Assembly (NCBI GenBank): GCA_017559385.1
Contig: JAFYSK010000003.1
Span: 16,904 to 80,903, forward strand
Length of the DNA: 64,000 nt
From: Paludibacteraceae bacterium
GTDB taxonomy: Bacteria > Bacteroidota > Bacteroidia > Bacteroidales > Paludibacteraceae
Direction: 5' to 3'
Within the stretch, counting starts at the first letter, position 1. Each line of letters begins with the position of its first letter. The notes under the pieces were generated by a model, which ran no database searches, was not told where the DNA came from, and was given only the letters and a program-made list of their open reading frames with translations. Positions 55,133 through 63,798 of the stretch are shown here, one piece after another. The position numbers were made by a program, and so were the translations under genes.

Positions 55133-56128
55133 ATGCAGTATCGGAAGCAAAATAGCAAGAAGTGGCTTTCATCATATGCATTCGGTAGAATAAGCATTCT
55201 ATTTGGGTTGATTTATCTACCGATAGTGGCTTGGGCGCAACGCACAGAACCTATCATTTATGGCGACATGAACCAATGGATTGTGCGACAAATAACAGAA
55301 TCGAAGTTACTAGGTGGTAATACGAAAACACTCTACACATTAGGTGCGAGTGATACGATCAAAGGTAACTCAGCGTACAAGGCTGCAACTAACAATCCAT
55401 GGGGATGTAGTGACACATACGCACGATTTATGGGTGTAGAAACAGCCACAAGTGGTTCAGTTTATCCAGAGAAGCGTGGCAATGGCTATTGCTGTAGGTT
55501 GCGTAATGTACTAACGCATATACCCCTAGTAGATATGTATGCTATGGTCTCCGGTACTATATATATGGGTCATGCCTTAGAGCCTCTAGGTATAACAGCA
55601 AAGTCCAAACCATATAGTGCAATTGATTTTGGAGTGCCATTCACCAAGCATCCAATAGCATTGATGTTAGATTATAAAGCTAGCATCTCTAATTCAAATG
55701 TTATTATCTCAACGAAGAACAACAAAATAGAAAAAGAAAGTGGTCATGATTGCGCTATAGTATATGTCTATTTGCAATATCGTTGGGAGGATAAGAGCAC
55801 TGGCAAGATTTATGCGCGTCGTGTAGGAACAGCGTATGAACGCATTTGCGCAAGCATACCAGAATGGGTAAATAATCATCAGATACCTATACGATGGGGT
55901 AATATAACAAATGATAAAGACTTTAAAGATTATGAAGGTCTTAATCGTGTAAAAATGATGACTAAGAACTCAAAAGGTAATATGGTAGCGATAGAAGAGG
56001 TAGGATGGAGTCTTGACGAGCCAACACATATCGTGCTATATATCTCTTCCAGTAACGCTGGCGTTTTTCGTGCATGTGAGGGAAACACACTATGGGTTGA
56101 CAATCTAAAATTAGTATATAAAGAATAG
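55133..56128 (+). CDS. Secreted PCMD-like carbohydrate-related domain protein
   Basis: 331 residues. A weak signal peptide (about 12-35, ends VAWAQ). The rest looks like the putative carbohydrate metabolism domain (PCMD) family of Bacteroidota: GSVYPEKRGNGYCCRL, FTKHPIALMLDYKA, DCAIVYVYLQYRW, and the end SSNAGVFRACEGNTLWVDNLKLVY. These proteins form a beta-jelly roll of unknown ligand. It ends just before a perfect hairpin shared with the amylase gene. Confidence 0.78.
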   Translation: MQYRKQNSKKWLSSYAFGRISILFGLIYLPIVAWAQRTEPIIYGDMNQWIVRQITESKLLGGNTKTLYTLGASDTIKGNSAYKAATNNPWGCSDTYARFMGVETATSGSVYPEKRGNGYCCRLRNVLTHIPLVDMYAMVSGTIYMGHALEPLGITAKSKPYSAIDFGVPFTKHPIALMLDYKASISNSNVIISTKNNKIEKESGHDCAIVYVYLQYRWEDKSTGKIYARRVGTAYERICASIPEWVNNHQIPIRWGNITNDKDFKDYEGLNRVKMMTKNSKGNMVAIEEVGWSLDEPTHIVLYISSSNAGVFRACEGNTLWVDNLKLVYKE

Positions 56129-56155
56129 TTCAATACCTTTAATGTTAGATACAAC

Positions 56156-56187
56156 AAAAAAGAGTTGCGATATCGCAACTCTTTTTT
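56156..56187. terminator. Perfect 32-base palindromic terminator between convergent genes
   Basis: The 16-base arms aaaaaagagttgcgat/atcgcaactctttttt form a stem without a real loop. It can stop transcription on both strands: from the PCMD-like gene and from the amylase gene. Confidence 0.9.
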
Positions 56188-56218
56188 CTGTTAGATAGTA
56201 TAATAATTTACAAACCAT

Positions 56219-59149
56219 TTACCACACTCTATTGCCTTGTACATCGTATATAGTACCATCCTCAAGAAGAATAAACAAGGCACCGTTTATAATCATCTTT
56301 CGAGCAGTCGATTTATCTATCACGATCTGATCTACATCATTAGCAATATCATCACATAAGGTAGATACCACACTGGTACAAGCGGTACCCTTGATATCAG
56401 AATTGGTCGTGTACAAGCCGCGCATAGTGAACTTGAGGTCGGCTGTTTGTAAGCCCTGACCATTATTGTTCCAAATGATCATCCATTGGCTCTCATCGCC
56501 TTGCATATTAGCAGGAAGTTCAAACTTGAATACGCCGTCACCCAAGTGAGTAGCTGCGCTACCTGGCCAACTGCCCACGAGATGGGTATTGGTTCCATTG
56601 ATCCACATATATACAGAAGCTGAAGTACCGAAACCACTAGGAGCCTTAAAGAACACCACTTGCTCGTCCACCGAAGCGAGACATGGTGTGCTAGTCTCTG
56701 GCTGAGGATTTGGATTAGGATTATTAGGGTTAGGATTAGGATCTTCTCCCGTGCTACCACCTTCGCACAATGCAGTTACTTTAGAGGTGCAAGTGATATT
56801 GTTCTTGTCACTACCCGTGTACATACCGTGATTGGTAAACACAAGGTCTTTTGTTTGAATGCTTCCATCATTCCAGATTATCTGCCATGTATCATCAATT
56901 GCAGGAGCAGAGGCAGGAATATCAAAGCGATATTTACCATTACCCAAAGAGATTGCGGTATTGCCGGGCCAGCTATTGGTTATGGTGCCATTACTATTCC
57001 AGATATAACAATTAATCTTCTTACCAAAATCGGATGATTTGGTAAAGAACACTGCACGTTGTTCTACACTTGACAGACATGGTTCCACAGCTTCCTCTGG
57101 CTCCTCTGGCAGTGTTGGGTCATCAGTTAGTTCCTCTTGTGTGCCGTCCCAGTTAGGAGTACTACCACCCGCAGAAGAAGACTGATAGAGATACTTGCCA
57201 TCTACACCCACTTTACCTGGAGCTGGAGTTTTAGTAGTATTCAACACATACACGCGCATGTTACCCTTGCCAGAGCAAGAAACGCTGAGCGTACCATTGG
57301 TCACAGTTTTTGTATCACCTGTCACACAGTCTATGTAGGTACCATTCTCAATGCCAGAGAAGGTAGCACCACCTGAGATACATACCAAAGCATAAGAGTC
57401 GGTAGTAGCATCAGTATAGCGGCGTTTGAAAGCGAAAGACCCCTTGCAGCCGTCCATTGAATACTGACCTTTACGCAAAGCAGGAACTGCTTGACGTATC
57501 AAATTGAGGCGTTGTACATGCTTCGCCAATGGGTGGTTCAATGTAGCAGCCATATTGCCTGTGGCATTGCTGTAAGTAGCAAAGTCGGTTACATTCGCAC
57601 TACCTTTGATATAACCACCAAAGTATGCACGACCTGTATTGATCAACGAAGTGTTAGGTCCATTATCAATCACACAGCCTTTCTTAAACTGAATCTCCGA
57701 ACCATAATAGATACAAGGCACACCACGGTGAGTAAACATCAAGCTCCAGTTCTCTGCCAAAGTGCTCTCGTCACCCGAGAAGCGTTTGTCCTCTGGGGCA
57801 CCATTAGGCGCGTAGTCGTGTGAGTCCACATATACCACATTCCATGTCGCATCGTTGTAGTATTGGTCATTGCCTTTTTGTGCAATATTCCACGCTTCAC
57901 TTGCAGAACGGAAGTTGTGGTGCATCGTAAAGTCAATCACATTCAGTCCACTCGCTTTAGAGTAATCTGGGGTATGATATGCATTGCCGGTCAAGAAAGC
58001 GTTTTGTGAAGTAGGCTTGCTCGCATCCGAAGCTGATTGTTGCACAGACTTGTGATTGGTGTGGGTATTACATCCATCTCCTTCCAAAGCCACAATATTA
58101 TCCCACGAAGCAGGATTGCTATCCCATGCATAGGTCTTGTTTTCTTTCCAAGTGTAGTACAATGGCGAGAGGTTAGGTTGCTCACGATACCAAATACCAG
58201 TATAGCGTGCACACACCTCTGCAAACATATAGAATGGCATGTTGCCACGCTTGTTTTTAGCTTCTGCGCTCTCTGCTGCCGCATGGAAAGCAGGAATAAA
58301 CGCTTGATTGAATGTGAGGCGTGGAATATGTCCACCCGTATCAATACGAAAGCCGTCCACACCCATTTTGATAAACTTAGAGTAGCACTCTATCAGGTAG
58401 TTATATACATAGGGATGCTCTGTATTCAAATCCACGCAGTCGCCCGCAATTTGCATCCACCAGCGTGTAGGATTATCCCAGTTGCCGTGACCATAGTGGT
58501 GCCAATAGTTGTGATTGTCGTTGTTCTTGCCCTTAGTGTTTTTCATCAGCGACAAGCGCTCACCATATTGATCGGACAACGACGCATAGTTGTCAGGCAA
58601 CTTACCACCATCTTTTTGGGTATAAGGCACCATACATTCATTAATATCTGATTGGTCTTTGGTCCAGTCGCGAGTAAACATCTTGCACAGGTTTGCCTCA
58701 CCAAAGTTACCAGTATGGTTCAGCACAATATCCAAGATTATCTTCATGCCGCGCTTGTGCGCTTCATCAATCACTTGTTGAAAACCTACACCTTCTGACT
58801 CGTATCGGTGATCCACCTTAGAGAAGTCATGTGCATGGTAGCCGTGATAGTCATAACCTGACGCATTCTCTACAATAGGTGTAATCCAGATAGCCGTAAA
58901 ACCAAGGGCTTTGATGTAATCCATCTTCTCTATCAATCCCTTGAAATCACCACGCCAAGCTGGGTCACCAGGGTTGTTACCATCCCAGCAATGCGTATTG
59001 TTAGTCGCATCACCATCGTAAAAACGAGTGGTCATCACAAAGTAAATTGACTCATCACGAAAATCCGTACGAGAGGGGAAGAGTGTGGCAGCTCGTGTTA
59101 CAACACTAACCCATATTAAGGCTAATAATATGATTTGTCTTTGCATCAA
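56219..59149 (-). CDS. Secreted GH13 amylase with two starch-binding modules
   Basis: 976 residues with a signal peptide (MMQRQIILLALIWVSVVTRA). The GH13 barrel (about 30-610) has the catalytic Asp in GVDGFRIDTGG (about 268), Glu in MFAEV (about 308) and Asp in DSHDYAP (about 443), plus DIVLNHTGN. Two repeated modules follow (about 686-790 and 820-925), each starting PCLxSVxxxxVFF and having WPG and WQIIWND or WMIIWNN. They resemble CBM26-type starch-binding modules and are joined by an Asn-Pro-rich linker. The last 40 residues (RKMIINGALFILLEDGTIYDVQGNRVW) look like a type IX sorting tail. The enzyme should work outside the cell on starch. Confidence 0.9.
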   Translation of the reverse strand: MMQRQIILLALIWVSVVTRAATLFPSRTDFRDESIYFVMTTRFYDGDATNNTHCWDGNNPGDPAWRGDFKGLIEKMDYIKALGFTAIWITPIVENASGYDYHGYHAHDFSKVDHRYESEGVGFQQVIDEAHKRGMKIILDIVLNHTGNFGEANLCKMFTRDWTKDQSDINECMVPYTQKDGGKLPDNYASLSDQYGERLSLMKNTKGKNNDNHNYWHHYGHGNWDNPTRWWMQIAGDCVDLNTEHPYVYNYLIECYSKFIKMGVDGFRIDTGGHIPRLTFNQAFIPAFHAAAESAEAKNKRGNMPFYMFAEVCARYTGIWYREQPNLSPLYYTWKENKTYAWDSNPASWDNIVALEGDGCNTHTNHKSVQQSASDASKPTSQNAFLTGNAYHTPDYSKASGLNVIDFTMHHNFRSASEAWNIAQKGNDQYYNDATWNVVYVDSHDYAPNGAPEDKRFSGDESTLAENWSLMFTHRGVPCIYYGSEIQFKKGCVIDNGPNTSLINTGRAYFGGYIKGSANVTDFATYSNATGNMAATLNHPLAKHVQRLNLIRQAVPALRKGQYSMDGCKGSFAFKRRYTDATTDSYALVCISGGATFSGIENGTYIDCVTGDTKTVTNGTLSVSCSGKGNMRVYVLNTTKTPAPGKVGVDGKYLYQSSSAGGSTPNWDGTQEELTDDPTLPEEPEEAVEPCLSSVEQRAVFFTKSSDFGKKINCYIWNSNGTITNSWPGNTAISLGNGKYRFDIPASAPAIDDTWQIIWNDGSIQTKDLVFTNHGMYTGSDKNNITCTSKVTALCEGGSTGEDPNPNPNNPNPNPQPETSTPCLASVDEQVVFFKAPSGFGTSASVYMWINGTNTHLVGSWPGSAATHLGDGVFKFELPANMQGDESQWMIIWNNNGQGLQTADLKFTMRGLYTTNSDIKGTACTSVVSTLCDDIANDVDQIVIDKSTARKMIINGALFILLEDGTIYDVQGNRVW

Positions 59150-59151
59150 TG

Positions 59152-59694
59152 TTATTTTTTCTTGGATTTCTTACCTATATATTTCCATTTCACCGATTTG
59201 AGATCTGTAAACTCAACGAGCCCTCGATTGCGTTTGATGGTAGCTTGGTCTTCTGATAATTTAATCTCGTCAACAAACCGATTGAAGATAATGTCAGACA
59301 TTTCCTCTTGTTCATACAAATACTTTCCTAAAACCTGTATATTGTTACCCTGCGCTTGGTGGGTGAGTTTTGCCTCAAAGACTTGGCGTTCGTGACAAGC
59401 ACAAGACACTGTAAGATTGAGATTTCTATTGGATAATCTAGTTAGCACGCATGCATTTTCCTTTATATGATCCGAGTTATTACGTTGTCCACGAAAATAT
59501 TCCTCATCATGTTCTTTTACAACGAGCTTCATCGTATCTATTTTATAATTAGTATATAACAACGTATCCCCCTCCTTGTATGGCAGATAAGAGAATAGTA
59601 ACTTCGTTGGGAAATTATCTGGCACATAATAAGGATCACAGCTACTAAATCCAATTCCAACGATAACAAGTAATAAAAATGCTACTTTTTTCAT
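59152..59694 (-). CDS. Lipoprotein of unknown function
   Basis: 180 residues from the ATG at 59694; upstream in-frame codons precede the promoter and are not used. Lipobox FSSC (about 15-18), mature end CDPYYVPDNF. The rest is a single beta-rich domain with no recognised family. It ends with a basic tail KKSKKK. It lies two bases before the amylase start, so it is co-transcribed with it, which suggests but does not prove a role in starch use or export. Confidence 0.75.
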   Translation of the reverse strand: MKKVAFLLLVIVGIGFSSCDPYYVPDNFPTKLLFSYLPYKEGDTLLYTNYKIDTMKLVVKEHDEEYFRGQRNNSDHIKENACVLTRLSNRNLNLTVSCACHERQVFEAKLTHQAQGNNIQVLGKYLYEQEEMSDIIFNRFVDEIKLSEDQATIKRNRGLVEFTDLKSVKWKYIGKKSKKK

Positions 59695-59720
59695 ATATGT
59701 AATTTTCATCAAATACGCTA

Positions 59721-59751
59721 CAAAGGTACTATTTTTTTCTGACATATGCAA
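59721..59751 (-). promoter_or_regulatory. Promoter of the lipoprotein-amylase unit
   Basis: On the minus strand a TTG box (59751-59749), 20 bases, TACCTTTG (59728-59721), about 30 bases before the ATG. Confidence 0.7.
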
Positions 59752-59783
59752 TTTTATAGGGATATAAGCAAGTATTTTTCTTA

Positions 59784-61796
59784 CTATCTCACCCATACAC
59801 GGTCGGCTGGATGGAAATCATGTATCTCTATCATTCCATCTTCCAGTAATATCTTCAGGTGCTTGATGACCGTTTTTTGTGTCATATTGCGATGTTTAGC
59901 AATATCCTTAATGCGGTATCCTTGATGAAGCAATGTCATCGTTTGGAATGTCGTTGCATTTACACGAGACTTACGTTGAGTAGTATAGATAGTCAAAGAT
60001 GGCTCTTTGTATTTGTATGTCTTTCGTGCCTCAAAATAAGCTTCTACGGTGACACATCTTGCCATTTGTGCTTGTAAATAGGCTTTGCGTGATAACGCTG
60101 CATAAATATCCAATATGCTTTGCTTCAATTGTGCCGAGTCTGACTGATTATTACTTCGCAAAGGGCAATCGCTCATATCCTTCAGCAGTTCGTATATCTT
60201 GGGGGCATAATATTGACATGCCGCCTGCAATCGCTCTTGAAGTTTATCCAACTGGTCATTGTACATCAGTTGGCGTATCTGCTGCTGAAAGCGTTCCCCT
60301 ACTCCATGCAACTCCAGCAAGGGCGTTATCAAGTCTGTTATATACTGATTAGGCGGTATCTGCAACGAGGTCATACTATTGGCCATGCGCTGCAAGGAAT
60401 AGAGTTGTTCAGCGTGTTCCTTGAAGTCAAACAACGCACAGAGCAAAGTAGTCAAATACTCTTTTTGCGCAGGTTGAAGATTCTGCTCAACGGTCTGGAG
60501 CGAATCCTGATTATCGGTAAACTGCAAAACCTCTCGGGCATTAGTAAGTGCACGCGTAGGTATTGGAGTAAGCAAAGTTAATCCCTCTAGGCCGCGACAA
60601 CGCGAGAGAGCCACATACACTTGTCCCGCAGCAAAAGCATCCTCTGCATCTATAATGAGCTGATCAAAAGTCAAGCCCTGTGCTTTGTGTATAGTTATTG
60701 CCCATGCTAGGCGCAAAGGGTAATGCGTAAATGTACCTATGATTTCGGTTTGCACTTGGTCACTACCCGAATCAGCATTATAGCGGATATTCTCCCACAC
60801 TTCGTTATGCACATTGACCTCTGTGCCATCGTCACAACGCACATTGATGGCTTGCTTAGAGAGTGAGGTAACTACGCCTAGTTTGCCGTTGTAGTATAGT
60901 TTGTCAGTAGAAGAGTCATTCTTGATAAACATGACTCGTGCACCGACTTTGAGTGTTAGTTGCTTATCAATAGGATACATGGACTCGGGGAACGTATCGG
61001 TAATCGTTGCCTTATAGGTATATTCCTTCCCCTTCAAGGCATCCATCTCACGTTGGTTAATCGCATCCACCTTGCTATTATGAGTAGAGAGTGTGATCGC
61101 CCCTTCTAAACTCCTAAACTCCTGAACTCCTAAACTCCTCACCCTAGCATTGAGCACAGCGAAAGACTGCGGGGTGAGCGTATTATTGCGTACTTCATTA
61201 AGGATAGATAAGAACTCCACATTCGTTTGTCTATAGACATGTTCAAACTCAATATAGATAGGCCGAAGCTCTCGGAAGACACGAGCTTGGAAGAAATAGG
61301 GTCCCTCATAGTAAGGTTGGAGCAATCGCCATTCTTCCTCACGCACTACGGGTGAGAGTTGGAACAGGTCACCTATAACTAGAAGTTGTACTCCACCAAA
61401 AGGAATAGTAGGACGATGTTTGAAGTGGCGCAAGACCGCATCAATGGTGTCTAGTAAATCCGCTCGCACCATACTGACCTCATCAATAACAAGGAGTTCC
61501 AAGTTGCGCAATACACGCTGTTTGTTCGCACGCATCTGCATCTCGGAGAAGAGTTGCAGACGTGCTTCGTCGGTAGGAAGAAAGATTTGTGGTGGTAACT
61601 GGAACAGCGAATGAATCGTCACGCCTTCGGCATTAATTGCAGCCACGCCCGTAGGTGCCACCACAGCCATTTGTTTGGGACATTCTTCCTTAAGGCGACG
61701 CAGGAACGTAGTTTTGCCCGTTCCTGCCTTACCAGTCAGAAAGATACAACGATTGGTATGTTGTACGTAATTATATGCTAATTCTTGTGAGGTCAT
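59784..61796 (-). CDS. PIF1-like DNA helicase
   Basis: 670 residues from the ATG at 61796 (MTSQELAYNYVQ), after its promoter. A superfamily 1B helicase: Walker A TGKAGTGKTTFL (about 21-32), APTGVAAINAEGVTIHSLF, Walker B LLVIDEVSMVRADLL, GDLFQLSPV, and the C-terminal WAITIHKAQGLTFD and QVYVALSRCRGLEGL. The C-terminal part ends in a helix-turn-helix section (about 620-650, YRIKDIAKHRNMTQKTVIKHL). A segment RSLGVQEFRSLEG (about 220-232) is encoded by an 8-base tandem repeat (61104-61140) of the same kind as spacer repeats. It is placed in a linker before the conserved ITLSTHN motif. Confidence 0.9.
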   Translation of the reverse strand: MTSQELAYNYVQHTNRCIFLTGKAGTGKTTFLRRLKEECPKQMAVVAPTGVAAINAEGVTIHSLFQLPPQIFLPTDEARLQLFSEMQMRANKQRVLRNLELLVIDEVSMVRADLLDTIDAVLRHFKHRPTIPFGGVQLLVIGDLFQLSPVVREEEWRLLQPYYEGPYFFQARVFRELRPIYIEFEHVYRQTNVEFLSILNEVRNNTLTPQSFAVLNARVRSLGVQEFRSLEGAITLSTHNSKVDAINQREMDALKGKEYTYKATITDTFPESMYPIDKQLTLKVGARVMFIKNDSSTDKLYYNGKLGVVTSLSKQAINVRCDDGTEVNVHNEVWENIRYNADSGSDQVQTEIIGTFTHYPLRLAWAITIHKAQGLTFDQLIIDAEDAFAAGQVYVALSRCRGLEGLTLLTPIPTRALTNAREVLQFTDNQDSLQTVEQNLQPAQKEYLTTLLCALFDFKEHAEQLYSLQRMANSMTSLQIPPNQYITDLITPLLELHGVGERFQQQIRQLMYNDQLDKLQERLQAACQYYAPKIYELLKDMSDCPLRSNNQSDSAQLKQSILDIYAALSRKAYLQAQMARCVTVEAYFEARKTYKYKEPSLTIYTTQRKSRVNATTFQTMTLLHQGYRIKDIAKHRNMTQKTVIKHLKILLEDGMIEIHDFHPADRVWVR
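61104..61140 (-). repeat. In-frame 8-base tandem repeat in the helicase
   Basis: On the minus strand four units aggagttt, aggagttc, aggagttt, aggagttt followed by agaa. The same family forms spacers at 7978-8013 and 20524-20577. Confidence 0.7.
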
Positions 61797-61811
61797 GTTT
61801 ATATTTAAGTG

Positions 61812-61843
61812 CAAAGGTACAAAAATATTCTGAAACAAACAAT
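61812..61843 (-). promoter_or_regulatory. Promoter of the PIF1-like helicase
   Basis: The complement of CAAAGGTA (61812-61819) gives TACCTTTG; a TTG box lies about 20 bases upstream (61840-61842). Confidence 0.6.
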
Positions 61844-61860
61844 ATTTAAGTAAAAAAAAC

Positions 61861-61897
61861 ATAAAAGAGAGTGTACCCAAAGTACACTCTCTTTTAT
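61861..61897 (-). terminator. Terminator of the Na/Pi cotransporter gene
   Basis: A perfect 16-base-pair stem with loop ccaaa (ataaaagagagtgtac/gtacactctcttttat), followed on the minus strand by a T-rich run. It also isolates the helicase promoter. Confidence 0.85.
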
Positions 61898-61934
61898 GTT
61901 ATTGATAGGCATTTAGCTTATAAGAAACAAGGTA

Positions 61935-63635
61935 TCAATCCTCGCCCACATGGAGTTGGCGAATGGATTTCGCCACGTTGAGGAAGTGGTCGGCTATACG
62001 CTCAGTATCAGAAGCAAACTCTTGATATACTTGACCTACACTAGCAGGATAGATACCATCCATCAAGCGTTGCAAATGCATCTTCTCAATACGAGCCACC
62101 ATCTCATCCACTTGATCCTCGTAACGGTTCACCTCAATCAACGCATCGAAATCATGGTCCATATATGTCTTCATAGTTGCTTGATAAAGCGAACCTATCG
62201 TCTCACGCAACTGCTCCACCTCGAAAAGAAGGTCCTTGCTAAACTTCTCATTGAAGTTCTTTAGAAGTTCCGCATACTCTGTCAAATTCACAGCATAATC
62301 ACCTACTCGCTCCAAGTCGCCAATCGTACGGATAGCAGTAGCCAGATATCGATTATCTTCCTCGCTGATAGGCAAGGTATTCAATTGCACAATATATGGA
62401 ATGAGGTTGCGATTGAGGTAGTTGAGTTGCTTTTCGTTCTCGTTGAACTCATCCATCTTGTCGAAGTTCACGGTAGAAATGATATCCATCGCCAAGTTGA
62501 AGTTGTGGATAGCAATAGCCGCCATATTCTCAATCTCAAGCTTAACTTGGTTAACAGCGATAGCTGGAGTACGGAGCATTTGCTCGTCCACGAAATGGAA
62601 GTGTGGTTGTCCCTCTTGCAATGCTTCGTCCACGCGATTCTTCTCTGGCAAAATCTTCACAACTAAATTAACTAGATAATCTGTCAACGGCAAGATGATA
62701 CATACTGTCACACAGTTGAAGATGGTGTGGAACATCGCTAGTTGAAGTTGTGGTGCATCAGGGAACATACGCTCAAAGATGATACCATAGTTGAGTGCAC
62801 CTGAAGTAACGAGGTGCATTACCCATGCCGCAATGAGGAAGATGAAGACACCAAAGCAGTTGAATAGCAAGTGGATAAGAGCTGTACGCTTAGCGTTGAG
62901 ACCGGAGGTCAAACCTGCAATAATAGCAACCACGCACGAACCAATATTCGAACCCATAGTGAGATAGATACCTTGGTTCAGTGAGATAAGTCCCGTTACA
63001 GCCATGGTGAGTGCAATAGATGTCACCACAGAAGATGACTGCACAATTGCTGTCAATATCGCACCGAAGAGCACAAGCATTAATGGGTGCTCAACCGAAG
63101 CGAGGAAAGCCTTGATTTCTGGCAACCCAGACAATTCTTTCATAGAGCCACTCATCAAGCTGAGACCGACGAAGAGCATACCAAAACCGGTGATGATACC
63201 GCCCCAAGTCTTCCATGTATCTTTCTTTGAAAAGAGTTCGATAAAAGCACCCAGACCTGCGAAAGCAGCAAAAATAACAGTAGTAGATATACCGCCACCG
63301 CCACTAAGACCGAGGGCAACGATTTGTGCCGTGACTGTAGTACCGATGTTCGCACCATAGATGATAGTAGCTGCTTGCGCGAGTGACATGATGCCGACAT
63401 TCACGAAACCGATGACCATCACGGTCGTGGCACCCGAAGACTGGATGGCAGCAGTAGCTACTGTACCAATACCCACGCCCAACATGCGAGAGTTGGACAT
63501 GCGAGAAAACAGACTTTTGAGGCGGGCACTGCTGGCAGTCTCCAAGTTGGAAGACATCATCTGGCATGCCACCAAGAAAATACCAATACCTGCGATGAGT
63601 TGCAAGATGGCTTGAAGGAGTATAGTTATGTCCAT
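61935..63635 (-). CDS. Na+/phosphate cotransporter (NptA/PNaS family) with PhoU-like domain
   Basis: 566 residues from the ATG at 63635 (MDITILLQAILQLIAGIGIF); 17 more in-frame codons upstream are spacer repeat and unlikely to be used. About eight to ten membrane segments hold the two QSS repeats of the family: AIQSSGATTVMVIGFVNVG (about 60-78) and AIVQSSSVVTSIAL (about 205-218), with GANIGTT and GSNIGS. The C-terminal part (about 350-550) is a PhoU-like helical domain. It takes up phosphate with sodium, or may export it. A single-gene unit. Confidence 0.93.
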   Translation of the reverse strand: MDITILLQAILQLIAGIGIFLVACQMMSSNLETASSARLKSLFSRMSNSRMLGVGIGTVATAAIQSSGATTVMVIGFVNVGIMSLAQAATIIYGANIGTTVTAQIVALGLSGGGGISTTVIFAAFAGLGAFIELFSKKDTWKTWGGIITGFGMLFVGLSLMSGSMKELSGLPEIKAFLASVEHPLMLVLFGAILTAIVQSSSVVTSIALTMAVTGLISLNQGIYLTMGSNIGSCVVAIIAGLTSGLNAKRTALIHLLFNCFGVFIFLIAAWVMHLVTSGALNYGIIFERMFPDAPQLQLAMFHTIFNCVTVCIILPLTDYLVNLVVKILPEKNRVDEALQEGQPHFHFVDEQMLRTPAIAVNQVKLEIENMAAIAIHNFNLAMDIISTVNFDKMDEFNENEKQLNYLNRNLIPYIVQLNTLPISEEDNRYLATAIRTIGDLERVGDYAVNLTEYAELLKNFNEKFSKDLLFEVEQLRETIGSLYQATMKTYMDHDFDALIEVNRYEDQVDEMVARIEKMHLQRLMDGIYPASVGQVYQEFASDTERIADHFLNVAKSIRQLHVGED

Positions 63636-63644
63636 ACTATGTAG

Positions 63645-63755
63645 AGGAGTTAAAAAAGTTTCAGGCGGCAAAGCCGCTTGTTTCAAAGTTTCAATGTTTC
63701 AATAATATGAAACAAGCGCACAGCGCGTGAAACCATAGAACTCTTTTAAATGTAA
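63645..63755. repeat. Spacer with gtttca units and an inverted repeat
   Basis: The hairpin ggcggcaaagccgc, an inverted repeat cgcttgtttc/gaaacaagcg (63674-63683 and 63709-63718) and tandem gtttcaaa/gtttcaat units lie between the transporter and the rubrerythrin terminator. The ggcggcaaagcc hairpin is like the ones in mtaB and at 5533-5547. Confidence 0.6.
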
Positions 63756-63788
63756 AAGGACTTATGCATCGTACATGCATAAGTCCTT
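63756..63788 (-). terminator. Terminator of the rubrerythrin gene
   Basis: A 14-base-pair stem aaggacttatgcat/atgcataagtcctt with loop cgtac, followed on the minus strand by tttaca. It lies 11 bases after the stop codon. Confidence 0.8.
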
Positions 63789-63798
63789 AAGTTATTGA

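Noticed and set aside
63636-63686. N-terminal extension of the Na/Pi cotransporter
   Set aside because: The extra codons come from the ggcggcaaagccgc hairpin and repeat; the family starts with the hydrophobic segment at MDITILLQ.
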